Source: Paenibacillus_T sp033239625
Lineage (GTDB): Bacteria; Bacillota; Bacilli; Paenibacillales; Paenibacillaceae
Direction: 5' to 3'
Length of the DNA: 64,000 nt
Assembly: GCF_033239625.1 (NCBI RefSeq)
Contig: NZ_BTCK01000002.1
Location: 124,001 to 188,000, forward strand
The notes beneath the pieces were generated by a model that did not search any database, was not told where the DNA came from, and worked only from the letters and a program-made list of their open reading frames with translations. The position numbers and the translations under genes were made by a program. Every line of letters begins with the position of its first letter. The stretch's first letter is position 1. Below, one piece after another: positions 45,313 to 52,879 of this stretch.

Positions 45313-45885
45313 TTGAAGATCGGGTACGTCAGGGTATCAAGCGTAGACTAAAACGAGGAACGACAGGTTGTTGCACTAACAGTGCAAGGCGTTGAGAAGT
45401 TCTTTACTGAAAAGGTCAGTGGCAAGAACATGAACCGTCCGAAGCTGAACGAGATGATGGACTTCGTGCGCGAGGGCGACACAATCTACATAGAATCCAT
45501 ATCAAGATTAGCGCGGAACACGTTCGACTTCTTGAGCATCGTGAAGGAATTGAGCGAGAAAGGCGTTAAGGTCGTCAGCCTGAAAGAAATGATCGACACC
45601 AGTACGCCGCAAGGTCAATTTATGTTGATGGTATTCGGTGCGTTATATCAATTGGAACGTGACAGCATCAAGCAACGGCAAGCGGAAGGTATCGCAGTAG
45701 CTATGGAACGGGGCGTATCGTTCGGTAGACCGAAGATTGAAGCCGATGATCGGTTCGTGGAAGCGTACACCCAATGGAAACAGGGAAAATTGACCGCCAG
45801 AGCAACGATGAAGCTGTTAGGCATGACAAAGCCGACATTCTATCGTCGCGTCAAGGAGCATGAAACAGGTCGTGAAAATGCCTAA
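45313..45885 (+). pseudogene. serine recombinase (resolvase/invertase) with in-frame TAA in the catalytic domain
   Basis: Translation from TTG 45313 (GGGG just upstream) gives LKIGYVRVSSVD, then TAA at 45349-45351, then NEERQVVALTVQGVEKFFTEKVSGKNMNRPKLNEMMDFVREGDTIYIESISRLARNTFDFLS onward in the same frame. Resolvases have Gln at this place (VSSVDQN), so one C-to-T change made a stop. The catalytic Ser lies before the stop; the arginines (SRLARN, LERDSIKQRQAEG) and a C-terminal helix-turn-helix (LTARATMKLLGMTKPTFYRRV) come after. A restart downstream would lack the nucleophile. A sequencing error is possible. Confidence 0.85.
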
Positions 45886-45886
45886 T

Positions 45887-45909
45887 GCCGCCGCCGAGCG
45901 GCTTTTTTT
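45887..45909 (+). terminator. terminator after recombinase
   Basis: GCCGC / GCGGC, 6-nt loop, seven T, immediately after the stop. Confidence 0.8.
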
Positions 45910-45983
45910 ACTTTGTTATGGTTTAAAAACGTCGTTAAATGCGATTAGATTCATTTGAACAAATTAATTAGGAGGAGATATAA

Positions 45984-46264
45984 ATGGCGGTTACGGTTCA
46001 TCAACAAGTATATCAAAAAAACTTGTCTTTGATAAGGAAACGGGCAATATCAAGAGTGTTTTTAAATGGATGCTCGATGATGTGAACATCGGTGAATGGG
46101 ATCGTATGGGCGGAATGGAAATCGAAATGGATAATCTACGCAATGAAATTAATGATTTTATTAAAAGGAAAAATAATACTGTAAAAATTTTAAAGGAAAT
46201 AAATCATCATATGATTAAAATTCAGGAATATCAAGGCATTTGGCTGAGTCGGTCGATGCCCTAA
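45984..46264 (+). CDS. small hypothetical protein split by a -1 frameshift at A-AAA-AAC
   Basis: ATG 45984 follows an excellent ribosome binding site (AGGAGGAGA). The zero frame reads MAVTVHQQVYQKN and stops early at 46084. The -1 frame opens right at the run of seven A and reads LVFDKETGNIKSVFKWMLDDVNIGEWDRMGGMEIEMDNLRNEINDFIKRKNNTVKILKE to 46264. The junction 46016-46022 is A-AAA-AAC placed in the zero frame, the classic -1 slippery heptamer. Together the parts give a ~93-residue charged, helical protein. I know no family. It is either programmed frameshifting, a one-base deletion in the A-run, or a sequencing error. Confidence 0.55.
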
Positions 46265-46386
46265 TTGCTTTAGAGAAGAAGTTATTTGAATAGACCGGGA
46301 CTGACCCCCGTCTCTGAGACAGAGATCAAAACACCTTATTTAATTAAGCAATTGCGTTCGGCGCGGAAAAATGCGGGCACAGGAAC

Positions 46387-46701
46387 ATGCTGATCGAGGA
46401 TGATATTCTCGAACAAGTCAAACTTGAGATCAAACGACTACGTACAGAAGACCTGATCGGACTCTTTGAACTTTACATCAGGATCAAGTTCTCGTTCGAC
46501 ATCAGCAGCAACAGGCAAGCCGAGATTGAGCGACTGCTTCAAAAGCTGACCTTAAGCAAGGACAAAGAAATTGATATATATAAGGAAGCGTTAATTAGCA
46601 AGGACGACTTCGTTCGACGTACTCGGCGCATCGACAAGGACATTCAAGCCCTTACCTTGGAACTTGATCGAATCGTGAACTATGACCGCCAGGATGTTTG
46701 A
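46387..46701 (+). CDS. hypothetical coiled-coil protein
   Basis: 104 residues, almost wholly helical and charged: DDILEQVKLEIKRLRTEDLIGLFELYIRIKF, then SSNRQAEIERLLQKLTLSKDKEIDIYKEALISKDDFVRRTRRIDKDIQALTLELDRIV. No recognised domain. There is no strong Shine-Dalgarno at the ATG (weak GCGGG about 16 nt upstream), so the start is uncertain. Located in the mobile island between the split gene and a minus-strand small gene. Confidence 0.5.
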   Translation: MLIEDDILEQVKLEIKRLRTEDLIGLFELYIRIKFSFDISSNRQAEIERLLQKLTLSKDKEIDIYKEALISKDDFVRRTRRIDKDIQALTLELDRIVNYDRQDV

Positions 46702-46742
46702 CTAAAACGTCCTGTTATAGAAGCATAGAATTGGAAATAATA

Positions 46743-46768
46743 AAAAAATGAGCCCTTATAGGGGCTCA
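46743..46768 (-). terminator. terminator of the minus-strand small gene
   Basis: On the minus strand TGAGCCCC-TATA-AGGGCTCA followed by TTTTTTT. The gene's stop codon is inside the stem. Confidence 0.8.
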
Positions 46769-46966
46769 ATATTGTTCAAATGTTGCGTCGAATGTTGGGT
46801 CGAATGAAACGTCATATGGTGGGTCGAATGATGATTCGAGTGTCGGATATTCAGCGTGTTGCTCACTACCCGACCTCTTTCTAAATTCTTCGTAAGCCGC
46901 TCTCATGAATGGTATTTCAGAAACCGAGTACCATTTCTTGATGTCGTAAAGTCCGTCTGTATTCAT
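46766..46966 (-). CDS. small hypothetical protein with Phe-Asp repeats
   Basis: 66 residues from the ATG at 46966 (GGGAGG 9 nt upstream; an ATG 6 nt earlier is too close). Sequence MNTDGLYDIKKWYSVSEIPFMRAAYEEFRKR, then an acidic tail with repeated FDP(P/T) units (SSFDPPYDVSFDPTFDATFEQY). No family recognised. It is divergent from the next gene with only 26 nt between starts, which suggests shared control. Confidence 0.5.
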   Translation of the reverse strand: MNTDGLYDIKKWYSVSEIPFMRAAYEEFRKRSGSEQHAEYPTLESSFDPPYDVSFDPTFDATFEQY

Positions 46967-46992
46967 TATCATCTACCTCCCTTAGGTGACAG

Positions 46993-47910
46993 ATGAGAAT
47001 ATGCGGACAGTTGGTAAAGTATGATTTTGGAGGCAACACAGTGTATAGAAGAATGGCACACTCTCAAAATGATGGACTAAGTATGAAAGAATTGGAAAAA
47101 ATTCATCCTGAGCTACGTGGGGTTCTTAGCAAAGCAGGACGGCAAGACTTTAATATATATAGGCAGCTACCTAAGAAGCTTGACGTTAATGCTATCGTCC
47201 CTTGGTATAAAGACAGGCTTCAACAGAATAAGGGCTCGATAAATTTTGATAATTCGATTATCCCATACGATCAAATCTATAGTTATTGTAGAGAGATCGG
47301 GGTAGAGGATTCTCACCTAATTGATTTAAGTGCTCATTTGCCAGCATTGCACGATATCGTATCGTCTGTCTTTGGGGAATCCTTAACAACTTGGGTTGAA
47401 TTTCAAGAAGAGGTTGACAGACAGATGGCATTGGAAAAAGTTAATCCCAGTAACTTCATTGCCAATAGTGAAGGTTGGGAAGAACTATATAAATCCATGG
47501 GATGTCCCAGCGTTGACCCTCAAATAAAATTTGGATTGTGTATTATGTTACGAAAGTATCGTGGCTACAACGGATTTGTAAAAGAATTGATTACAACAGA
47601 TTTGTTGTTAGCTCTTTCTATCCAAGGTGAATTATTTGATGTTTACCGAAGTGACGCTAATGGAGACATGAACGGGAAAGTTGATTTATTTATTTATGAA
47701 GAGAGTACAGACCGATGGGCAGGAATTTCTATTACAGGAAGTAGTGGCATCGAGAACGACATCGTACTGGAGGTAGGTAGTAGCTTCCTAAAAAACTCCC
47801 AAAAGGTTTTTGCTTCTGTTTACGCACCGAAGATTGAGTACTTAGAGAAGAAAATTAACACATGGTTAAATGGACCACAGCAGAACCAAATAGAAAATGT
47901 ATCGAGTTGA
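46993..47910 (+). CDS. hypothetical protein, faint nuclease-like C-terminal motif
   Basis: 305 residues; TTAGGTGA upstream. The N-terminal half is unrecognised (ELEKIHPELRGVLSKAGRQDFNIYRQLPKKLDVNAIVPWYKDRL). The C-terminal part has LLLALSIQGELFDVYRSDANGDMNGKVDLFIYEESTDRWAGISITGSSGIENDI: a beta-hairpin with VDLFIY and GISI resembles the core of PD-(D/E)xK-type folds, but the usual catalytic Lys is Thr. I do not assign a function. Its AT-rich composition and place between recombinase and IS remnants mark it as island cargo. Confidence 0.55.
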   Translation: MRICGQLVKYDFGGNTVYRRMAHSQNDGLSMKELEKIHPELRGVLSKAGRQDFNIYRQLPKKLDVNAIVPWYKDRLQQNKGSINFDNSIIPYDQIYSYCREIGVEDSHLIDLSAHLPALHDIVSSVFGESLTTWVEFQEEVDRQMALEKVNPSNFIANSEGWEELYKSMGCPSVDPQIKFGLCIMLRKYRGYNGFVKELITTDLLLALSIQGELFDVYRSDANGDMNGKVDLFIYEESTDRWAGISITGSSGIENDIVLEVGSSFLKNSQKVFASVYAPKIEYLEKKINTWLNGPQQNQIENVSS

Positions 47911-47919
47911 CGACTTAAA

Positions 47920-48228
47920 TCACTGGGACCAAAACCACCACCCCATAAGTGAACGTTTCAGATGGTATGGTAACAAACGGGGTAGAGGGTACTTCCCCGA
48001 TTGATACGCGCTGAATGACTGCGTTCGATTGAGCAAGGATCGGCTGATGCCCAGCTTGCCGGCGACGCTGTAGATTTTGGTTGCTTCGAGCGCCTCTTCA
48101 TCGGATAGAGGTGAAAGAGCCCTCGGCAAATCTATGAAAAGCATACCCACCATAGCCAAATATCTTCGTACATAGCCGTGTTTGAATGATCGGTCAGACC
48201 ATTGAGCTAATGGAGACGATAGTTGCAT
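47920..48228 (-). pseudogene. degenerate comM/YifB (Mg-chelatase-like ATPase) fragment
   Basis: The minus strand encodes MLFIDLPRALSPLSDEEALEATKIYSVAGKL, which matches the ComM stretch L-P-x-L-L-P-P-L-x-x-E-E-A-L-E-V-T-K-I-Y-S-V-A-G. Further downstream another frame reads HTI-stop-NVHLWGGGFGPS, corresponding to PHHTISxxxLVGGG. The intervening frame does not match, so there are frameshifts and at least one stop. The rest of the ~500-residue ATPase is absent. It was probably brought in or cut by the mobile elements. Confidence 0.55.
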
Positions 48229-48276
48229 AAGGATACCGCGGCAGCCGACCAGACAATCCCTGACGTTTCATTAAAC

Positions 48277-48328
48277 TCCCTCGAAATGATTCGGTTTCCT
48301 CACTCAGACTCATGAATTCGCAGGATAT
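48277..48328 (-). repeat. 58-nt intergenic repeat, copy 3 (inverted)
   Basis: The minus strand reads ATATCCTGCGAATTCATGAG ... GAGTGAGGAAACCG ... TCGAGGGAG, aligning with 9197-9252 and 43637-43693. Confidence 0.5.
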
Positions 48329-48460
48329 CATCCTGTAGTAAATAGAAGAAAAGGATGATCGGGGAGACGGTGGCTGGGAGATGGAAAATTGGACATGCGG
48401 AAATAAAGGTGTATAAGGATCACCCATAATGTTCCACTATACGCACGTCTCCACTTCGCC

Positions 48461-48667
48461 CTAGCGATTCTCTTGAATCCAGCGTCCGAACAGATTGAAC
48501 CCTTCACGATGGTTACCGAACTCGAGAGGAGTTCCCAGAGCAATCCCGCGGAAGCTGACAGCGCGGGCCACATGAACTTCTTGGGCGATATCTACGCCAA
48601 TGACTAGGTGAGAAACGGTAATGTTTTCAATGAGTTGATTTTGCTTGTCCTGTGACTTAAACTTCAT
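48461..48667 (-). pseudogene. IS110 transposase N-terminal remnant
   Basis: 68 residues from ATG 48667 (CAGGAGG upstream): MKFKSQDKQNQLIENITVSHLVIGVDIAQEVHVARAVSFRGIALGTPLEF..., clearly homologous to the start of the broken copy at 42073 (MKFKEIDAQNQRVEQITTSHLVIGIDMAKEIHVA). It ends abruptly; the rest of the domain is missing. The leader hairpin is retained (48672-48682 with 48731-48739). Confidence 0.85.
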
Positions 48668-48805
48668 AGTAGAGCGACCTCCTGATGGGCTTTTTAAGGC
48701 TTTTGACCTCGTGCGTAACTCCATCGTACAGAGGCGCTCGTTTTTGTTCAAACGCCAAATTATTCGTGTTACAGGAATTCTAACGGAAAACGATAGTTCA
48801 GAAAT

Positions 48806-48828
48806 AACCGCCTATTGAGCGGTTTTTT
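48806..48828 (+). terminator. orphan terminator
   Basis: AACCGC / GCGGTT with a 7-nt loop and a T-run (TTTTCTTTTT). No complete plus-strand gene precedes it; probably left from a removed gene. Confidence 0.6.
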
Positions 48829-48930
48829 CTTTTTGGTCAACTATCAACAATCAAGGATAACTAAATCCAAATTAAAACGTTCGAGCCATATTGCGAGACC
48901 GTTCACCCATTCCCCACCGCCACAACTGTT

Positions 48931-49201
48931 AAGTCAACGTAGTGGACGAATGATTCTGGAGAAGCGCTTGTCGCCAAGAACGAAGTGAACAAATGATTCT
49001 GGAGAAGCAAAGCGTATGCTTCCGATGCGGCTTTTCTACGAAAAGCTTTAAGCGTTCGCCTTTGTGTCCGGTTTGTTACACTTTCTGATCTACTCTAATC
49101 AGAACAATCTGGACACAACAGCGATCGGAGGAACATTTGCTCACGAAGTGGTATAAAGCGACAGCTCATTGATCGGAAGAATATTCGTCAACGTAGTACC
49201 C
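48931..49201 (+). repeat. second nested inverted element with possible zinc-ribbon mini-ORF
   Basis: Arms A (48931-48966, ACGTAGTGGACGAATGATTC then TGGAGAAGC) and B (48981-49009, CGAAGTGAACAAATGATTCT then GGAGAAGC) are direct repeats. C (49121-49150, GATCGGAGGAACATTTGCTC) and D (49171-49200, GATCGGAAGAATATTCGTCA) are their inverse forms. The centre folds further (GTGTCC 49065-49070 with GGACAC 49111-49116; CTGAT with ATCAG). The ATG within B opens a 32-codon frame with CFRCGF..PLCPVCY (CxxC pairs). Nothing else supported in 48830-49340. Confidence 0.55.
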
Positions 49202-49340
49202 GAACAGTTACTCGACTTTACAGTCTCCCACCTGAATATTTTAAACATTCCAGTTAAATATTTCGATTGTTATGTTGCACATTATCCTTCACAATAGATG
49301 CACGATAATTGAAGCAACACCAAAGGAGAACGATCCCCGC

Positions 49341-51083
49341 ATGTTCAACCGGATCCGGATGAAAATCTTCCTTGCGCTCATGCTGACGACCGCGATGCCG
49401 CTCGCGATTACGTCGGGCATTATTTTGTACCAAGTCTCGCAGGATATGAAGAAGGACAGCGACTTGGCCAGAAGCCGCATCGAGCTTGATCTGAAGCAGC
49501 GCATCAATGAATATTCGCTGGCCTTAAATGAAACCGCTTACCAAATTTACTCCAATTCGGATCTTATTGAAAGCATCGCACTGAATAAGGAATTTCTAAG
49601 CGACAGCCGGACGTACGATACCGTTCGCGATATCCATGAATATTTCTTATCCGTTTACAACCAATCGCGCGTCAAAGACATCCTCGGGATGTATCTCATC
49701 CGCTCCGACGAAGAGGTGCTCGGCAACTTCTTCCCGAAGTTGTACCCCGACATGGATTCCGCTTATTATCGCTCGCTGCTGCTTCTGTCTAAGCAGGCGG
49801 GCGACAAGCCGAAGACGGTTATTCGCTACACGAGCCTATACAATGAACCGATTATTCAATATCTATACCCTGTCCGCTATCGGGGCAAGCCGTCCGGGCT
49901 GCTCGTCATCGATATGAAGGAGCAGAGCTTCCGCAATATCGTCGAGACGTACAACTTCCTGTACAAAGGTGAGTTTGTCGTAACAGACGCTGCCGGCTAT
50001 GCTGTCTACCATACCGATCCCGAGAAAGCCGGGGTCAAATCTAACATGCCGACAGGGGCGCGCAGCCAGAGCAGCAAACAAGTCACGACCGAGCTGGGCG
50101 ATTCGGACTGGAAACTCTCCTACTCGTTCGAGCGAAATCCGCAGCAGATGCTTTATCGGAATGTCGCGATCCTTACGATCATCGGCACAGCGATTCTCGC
50201 GATCGCCATCTCGTTATGGCTCAGCTACAGCATGACGAAACCGATCGTTCATATGCATCGCAAAATGGTTCGCATCCAAATCGGCGACTATGATGCGCGG
50301 GTTGACGTGATGACCGATGACGAGATCGGCTATCTCGGCCACCAATTCAATCGAATGGCCGAGCAGATTCAGCAGCTTATCGAACATGATCTGAAGCTGC
50401 AATTGACGAATCAGGAGACGCAGATCAAGGCGCTGCAAGCGCAGATCTCGCCGCATTTTCTATTCAATACGCTGCAGATGATGGCGGGCATTGCCGAGGT
50501 GAAGAACGTTCCCGACCTTAAGCTGATCTGTCGATCGCTCAGCAATATGTACCGCTACAACATGAATATCCAGAATGAATGGGTGTCCGTGCGCGACGAG
50601 ATTATGCATATTCGCAACTATCTCGTTATTATCAACAAACGGTTCCAAGGTAACATTCATACACGAATTGTGATCCCGCCGGAAATAGCGAACATTCAGA
50701 TACCGAAGCTGATTCTTCAACCGATCGTGGAGAACGCCGTCGAGCATGGCCTCATTCCAAGTCATAATGAACGCCAGCTGCTGAAGCTGTCAGCACGGAT
50801 CGACCGAGAGGAAGGCGCGCTCTATATCTATGTACTCGATAACGGCGTAGGGATGGGCGAGTTGGAGAAACGCGGCTTACAAGACCTGCTTGGACCACAA
50901 GCCCAACTGCCGCTGCAACAGCAGCAGTCACATAACGATCGCCGAGAAGGCTCCATCGGGCTCGTCAATGTCCATTCCCGTATTAGACTGATCTGCGGCG
51001 AGGATTATGGCATTCGTATTCGAAGCAAGAAAGGTACGGGAACATGCGTCATATTCCGTTTGCCGTGGAAGGAGGCACAATAA
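49341..51083 (+). CDS. YesM-type sensor histidine kinase
   Basis: 580 residues from ATG 49341 (AAAGGAGA about 11 nt upstream). N-terminal helix IFLALMLTTAMPLAITSGIILY, extracellular sensor of ~250 residues, second helix near 275-298 (VAILTIIGTAILAIAISLWLSYSM), HAMP, phosphoacceptor His372 in LQAQISPHFLFNTLQMMAG, ATPase motifs LQPIVENAVEHGLI and LDNGVGMGE. The regulator gene begins 1 nt after its stop. Together with the downstream binding protein, permeases and alpha-galactosidase this forms a sugar-sensing module. Confidence 0.94.
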   Translation: MFNRIRMKIFLALMLTTAMPLAITSGIILYQVSQDMKKDSDLARSRIELDLKQRINEYSLALNETAYQIYSNSDLIESIALNKEFLSDSRTYDTVRDIHEYFLSVYNQSRVKDILGMYLIRSDEEVLGNFFPKLYPDMDSAYYRSLLLLSKQAGDKPKTVIRYTSLYNEPIIQYLYPVRYRGKPSGLLVIDMKEQSFRNIVETYNFLYKGEFVVTDAAGYAVYHTDPEKAGVKSNMPTGARSQSSKQVTTELGDSDWKLSYSFERNPQQMLYRNVAILTIIGTAILAIAISLWLSYSMTKPIVHMHRKMVRIQIGDYDARVDVMTDDEIGYLGHQFNRMAEQIQQLIEHDLKLQLTNQETQIKALQAQISPHFLFNTLQMMAGIAEVKNVPDLKLICRSLSNMYRYNMNIQNEWVSVRDEIMHIRNYLVIINKRFQGNIHTRIVIPPEIANIQIPKLILQPIVENAVEHGLIPSHNERQLLKLSARIDREEGALYIYVLDNGVGMGELEKRGLQDLLGPQAQLPLQQQQSHNDRREGSIGLVNVHSRIRLICGEDYGIRIRSKKGTGTCVIFRLPWKEAQ

Positions 51084-51084
51084 T

Positions 51085-52701
51085 ATGCGATTCCTTATTG
51101 TCGATGATGAGCGGACTGTACATGAACAGCTGACTGCATTAATCCCATGGGAGCAGCTTGGCTGGGAAATTGTTGGCCATGCTTATAATGGTGAAGAAGC
51201 GAGAAGGCTGGCGGAGCAGCTGATGCCGAACATTATTGTAACGGATATTCGGATGCCGATGATGGATGGGCTCGGGCTGCTCGAGTGGCTGCAACAGATG
51301 AACCATCCGGCCAAAGTGATCGTGCTCAGCGGTTATGGCGATTTTGACTATACACGTACGGCCTTCAAGCGGGATGCTTACGATTACTTGCTCAAGCCGA
51401 TTAAGGAAGCGGAGCTGCTGTCGGTGTTAGGCCGCGCCGTTGATGAGCTTCGCCAAGAGCATCAGTCCCAGTCGGACCGGATTAATGAGAAGGCGGTGCT
51501 GAATCAGGGGCTCGTGCTGATGCACGACGAGCTGTTCATGCAGGCTGCCGTTACAGGTCAGCTCGATGAGAACGAGCTGCATGTCCGTGCCGAGCAGCTT
51601 ATGATTGCATTGCCAGAGGGACGTTTCACAACCATCGTTGTCAAAATAACAGAGGCAGACGAGCATATCCAGCGGCGATTCGGCGGCGATCGGAATACGT
51701 TCCTATTCGCTGCGCGGAACATGATCCAAGAAACGGTCGGCAAGCAGACGCTTGTCTTCCGCAACCTGCAGAAGGCGGCAGAGTTCGTCGTTCTGCTCTC
51801 GCACTCAGAGCGGCCGGTCGACTGGCTGCCATCCGACCTCGATAAGCTGCGAAGCGCGGCGGAACGTTACCTTCGCGTCCGGCTGCGAATCGGCGCAAGT
51901 GCGCCGAAGCAGCGCATCAGCAAGTTGGCCGCAGCTTACGCGGAAGCTGTTCAAGCGCTGGAATCGCTGCGGCTTGGCGGCGATGAGAGCATCGCAATCT
52001 ACGGCCAAGCTACTACAGCAGCAGCTAATCATGTGAAGCCGGTCGAGAGCTGGCAGGAAGTGAACATGCTGCTCGATATGTTTCTAGGTACGGGGGCGCT
52101 CCGCGATAAAGCGCTTCTGCTTGATAAGCTCAATGAGGCATTCAGTGCAGCCATGCTGGCGAAGATGAGCGCGACCGAATGGAAGAAGGCCGCTTCCGAG
52201 CTGTTGGCGAAGCTGGAATTTGCCGGCGGTCACGACGAGGCTGCGCTTCAGCAATTGGGCGAAGCAAGAGCCGGCATCCAAGAGGTGCGTACGGAACAAG
52301 CGCAGCAAGCGATCAGTACGCTCATTCAAGATCGGCTGACGAAGGCGTTATCGACAACGAAGCTGAAGAACGGCCGTCAGTTGATGGAGGTCGTGAAGCA
52401 GTATATCGATCTCAACTATCGCGACGTGACGCTGGATGATATCGCTCAGAAGTTCTATATGAACAAAAACTACTTCTGCTCGTTGTTCAAGAATACGATC
52501 GGCGAGAACTTCGTCGAATATCTTACCGCGCTTCGGATGGAGCACTCGAAGCAGCTGCTCGAGCAGAGCGAGCTTAAAACCTACGAGATCGCCGACTATG
52601 TCGGCTACTCGGATCAGCGGTATTTCAGCCAAGTATTCCGCAAGCATACCGGGATGAAACCGACCGAATATCGGCAGTTCGCTAGACAACAAGCCGAATA
52701 G
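51085..52701 (+). CDS. YesN-type response regulator with AraC DNA-binding domain
   Basis: 538 residues from ATG 51085 (AAGGAGG 9 nt upstream), a start that directly follows the kinase stop. Receiver with FLIVDDE and Asp54 in IIVTDIRMPMMDGLGLLEWL; variable middle; C-terminal AraC domain (VTLDDIAQKFYMNKNYFCSLFKNTIGENFVEYLTALRM and TYEIADYVGYSDQRYFSQVFRKHTGMKPTEYRQF). It likely activates the binding-protein promoter at 52835. Confidence 0.94.
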   Translation: MRFLIVDDERTVHEQLTALIPWEQLGWEIVGHAYNGEEARRLAEQLMPNIIVTDIRMPMMDGLGLLEWLQQMNHPAKVIVLSGYGDFDYTRTAFKRDAYDYLLKPIKEAELLSVLGRAVDELRQEHQSQSDRINEKAVLNQGLVLMHDELFMQAAVTGQLDENELHVRAEQLMIALPEGRFTTIVVKITEADEHIQRRFGGDRNTFLFAARNMIQETVGKQTLVFRNLQKAAEFVVLLSHSERPVDWLPSDLDKLRSAAERYLRVRLRIGASAPKQRISKLAAAYAEAVQALESLRLGGDESIAIYGQATTAAANHVKPVESWQEVNMLLDMFLGTGALRDKALLLDKLNEAFSAAMLAKMSATEWKKAASELLAKLEFAGGHDEAALQQLGEARAGIQEVRTEQAQQAISTLIQDRLTKALSTTKLKNGRQLMEVVKQYIDLNYRDVTLDDIAQKFYMNKNYFCSLFKNTIGENFVEYLTALRMEHSKQLLEQSELKTYEIADYVGYSDQRYFSQVFRKHTGMKPTEYRQFARQQAE

Positions 52702-52717
52702 TCTACTTATTAACACT

Positions 52718-52754
52718 GGTGGGGCCTGTGTATCTGAATAGGCTCCACCTTTTA
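52718..52754 (+). terminator. terminator after kinase-regulator pair
   Basis: GGTGGGGCCT pairs with AGGCTCCACC (one G-U), then TTTTAT. It separates regulatory genes from transport genes. Confidence 0.8.
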
Positions 52755-52834
52755 TATTGTTGCGAACAGGGTAACCTGAATATTTTCGACATTCACATGA
52801 ATTTGGCGGCATACCGAGGCTCGCAGGAGCGTCC

Positions 52835-52840
52835 TATAAT
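52835..52840 (+). promoter_or_regulatory. -10 box of the alpha-galactoside transport operon
   Basis: TATAAT in GCGTCCTATAATG, 40 nt before the binding-protein start, with no clear -35. The context resembles the promoters at 18128 and 20066. Confidence 0.5.
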
Positions 52841-52879
52841 GAGCAATGTAAGCACAATACGTAACACGGAGGGGTTCAT

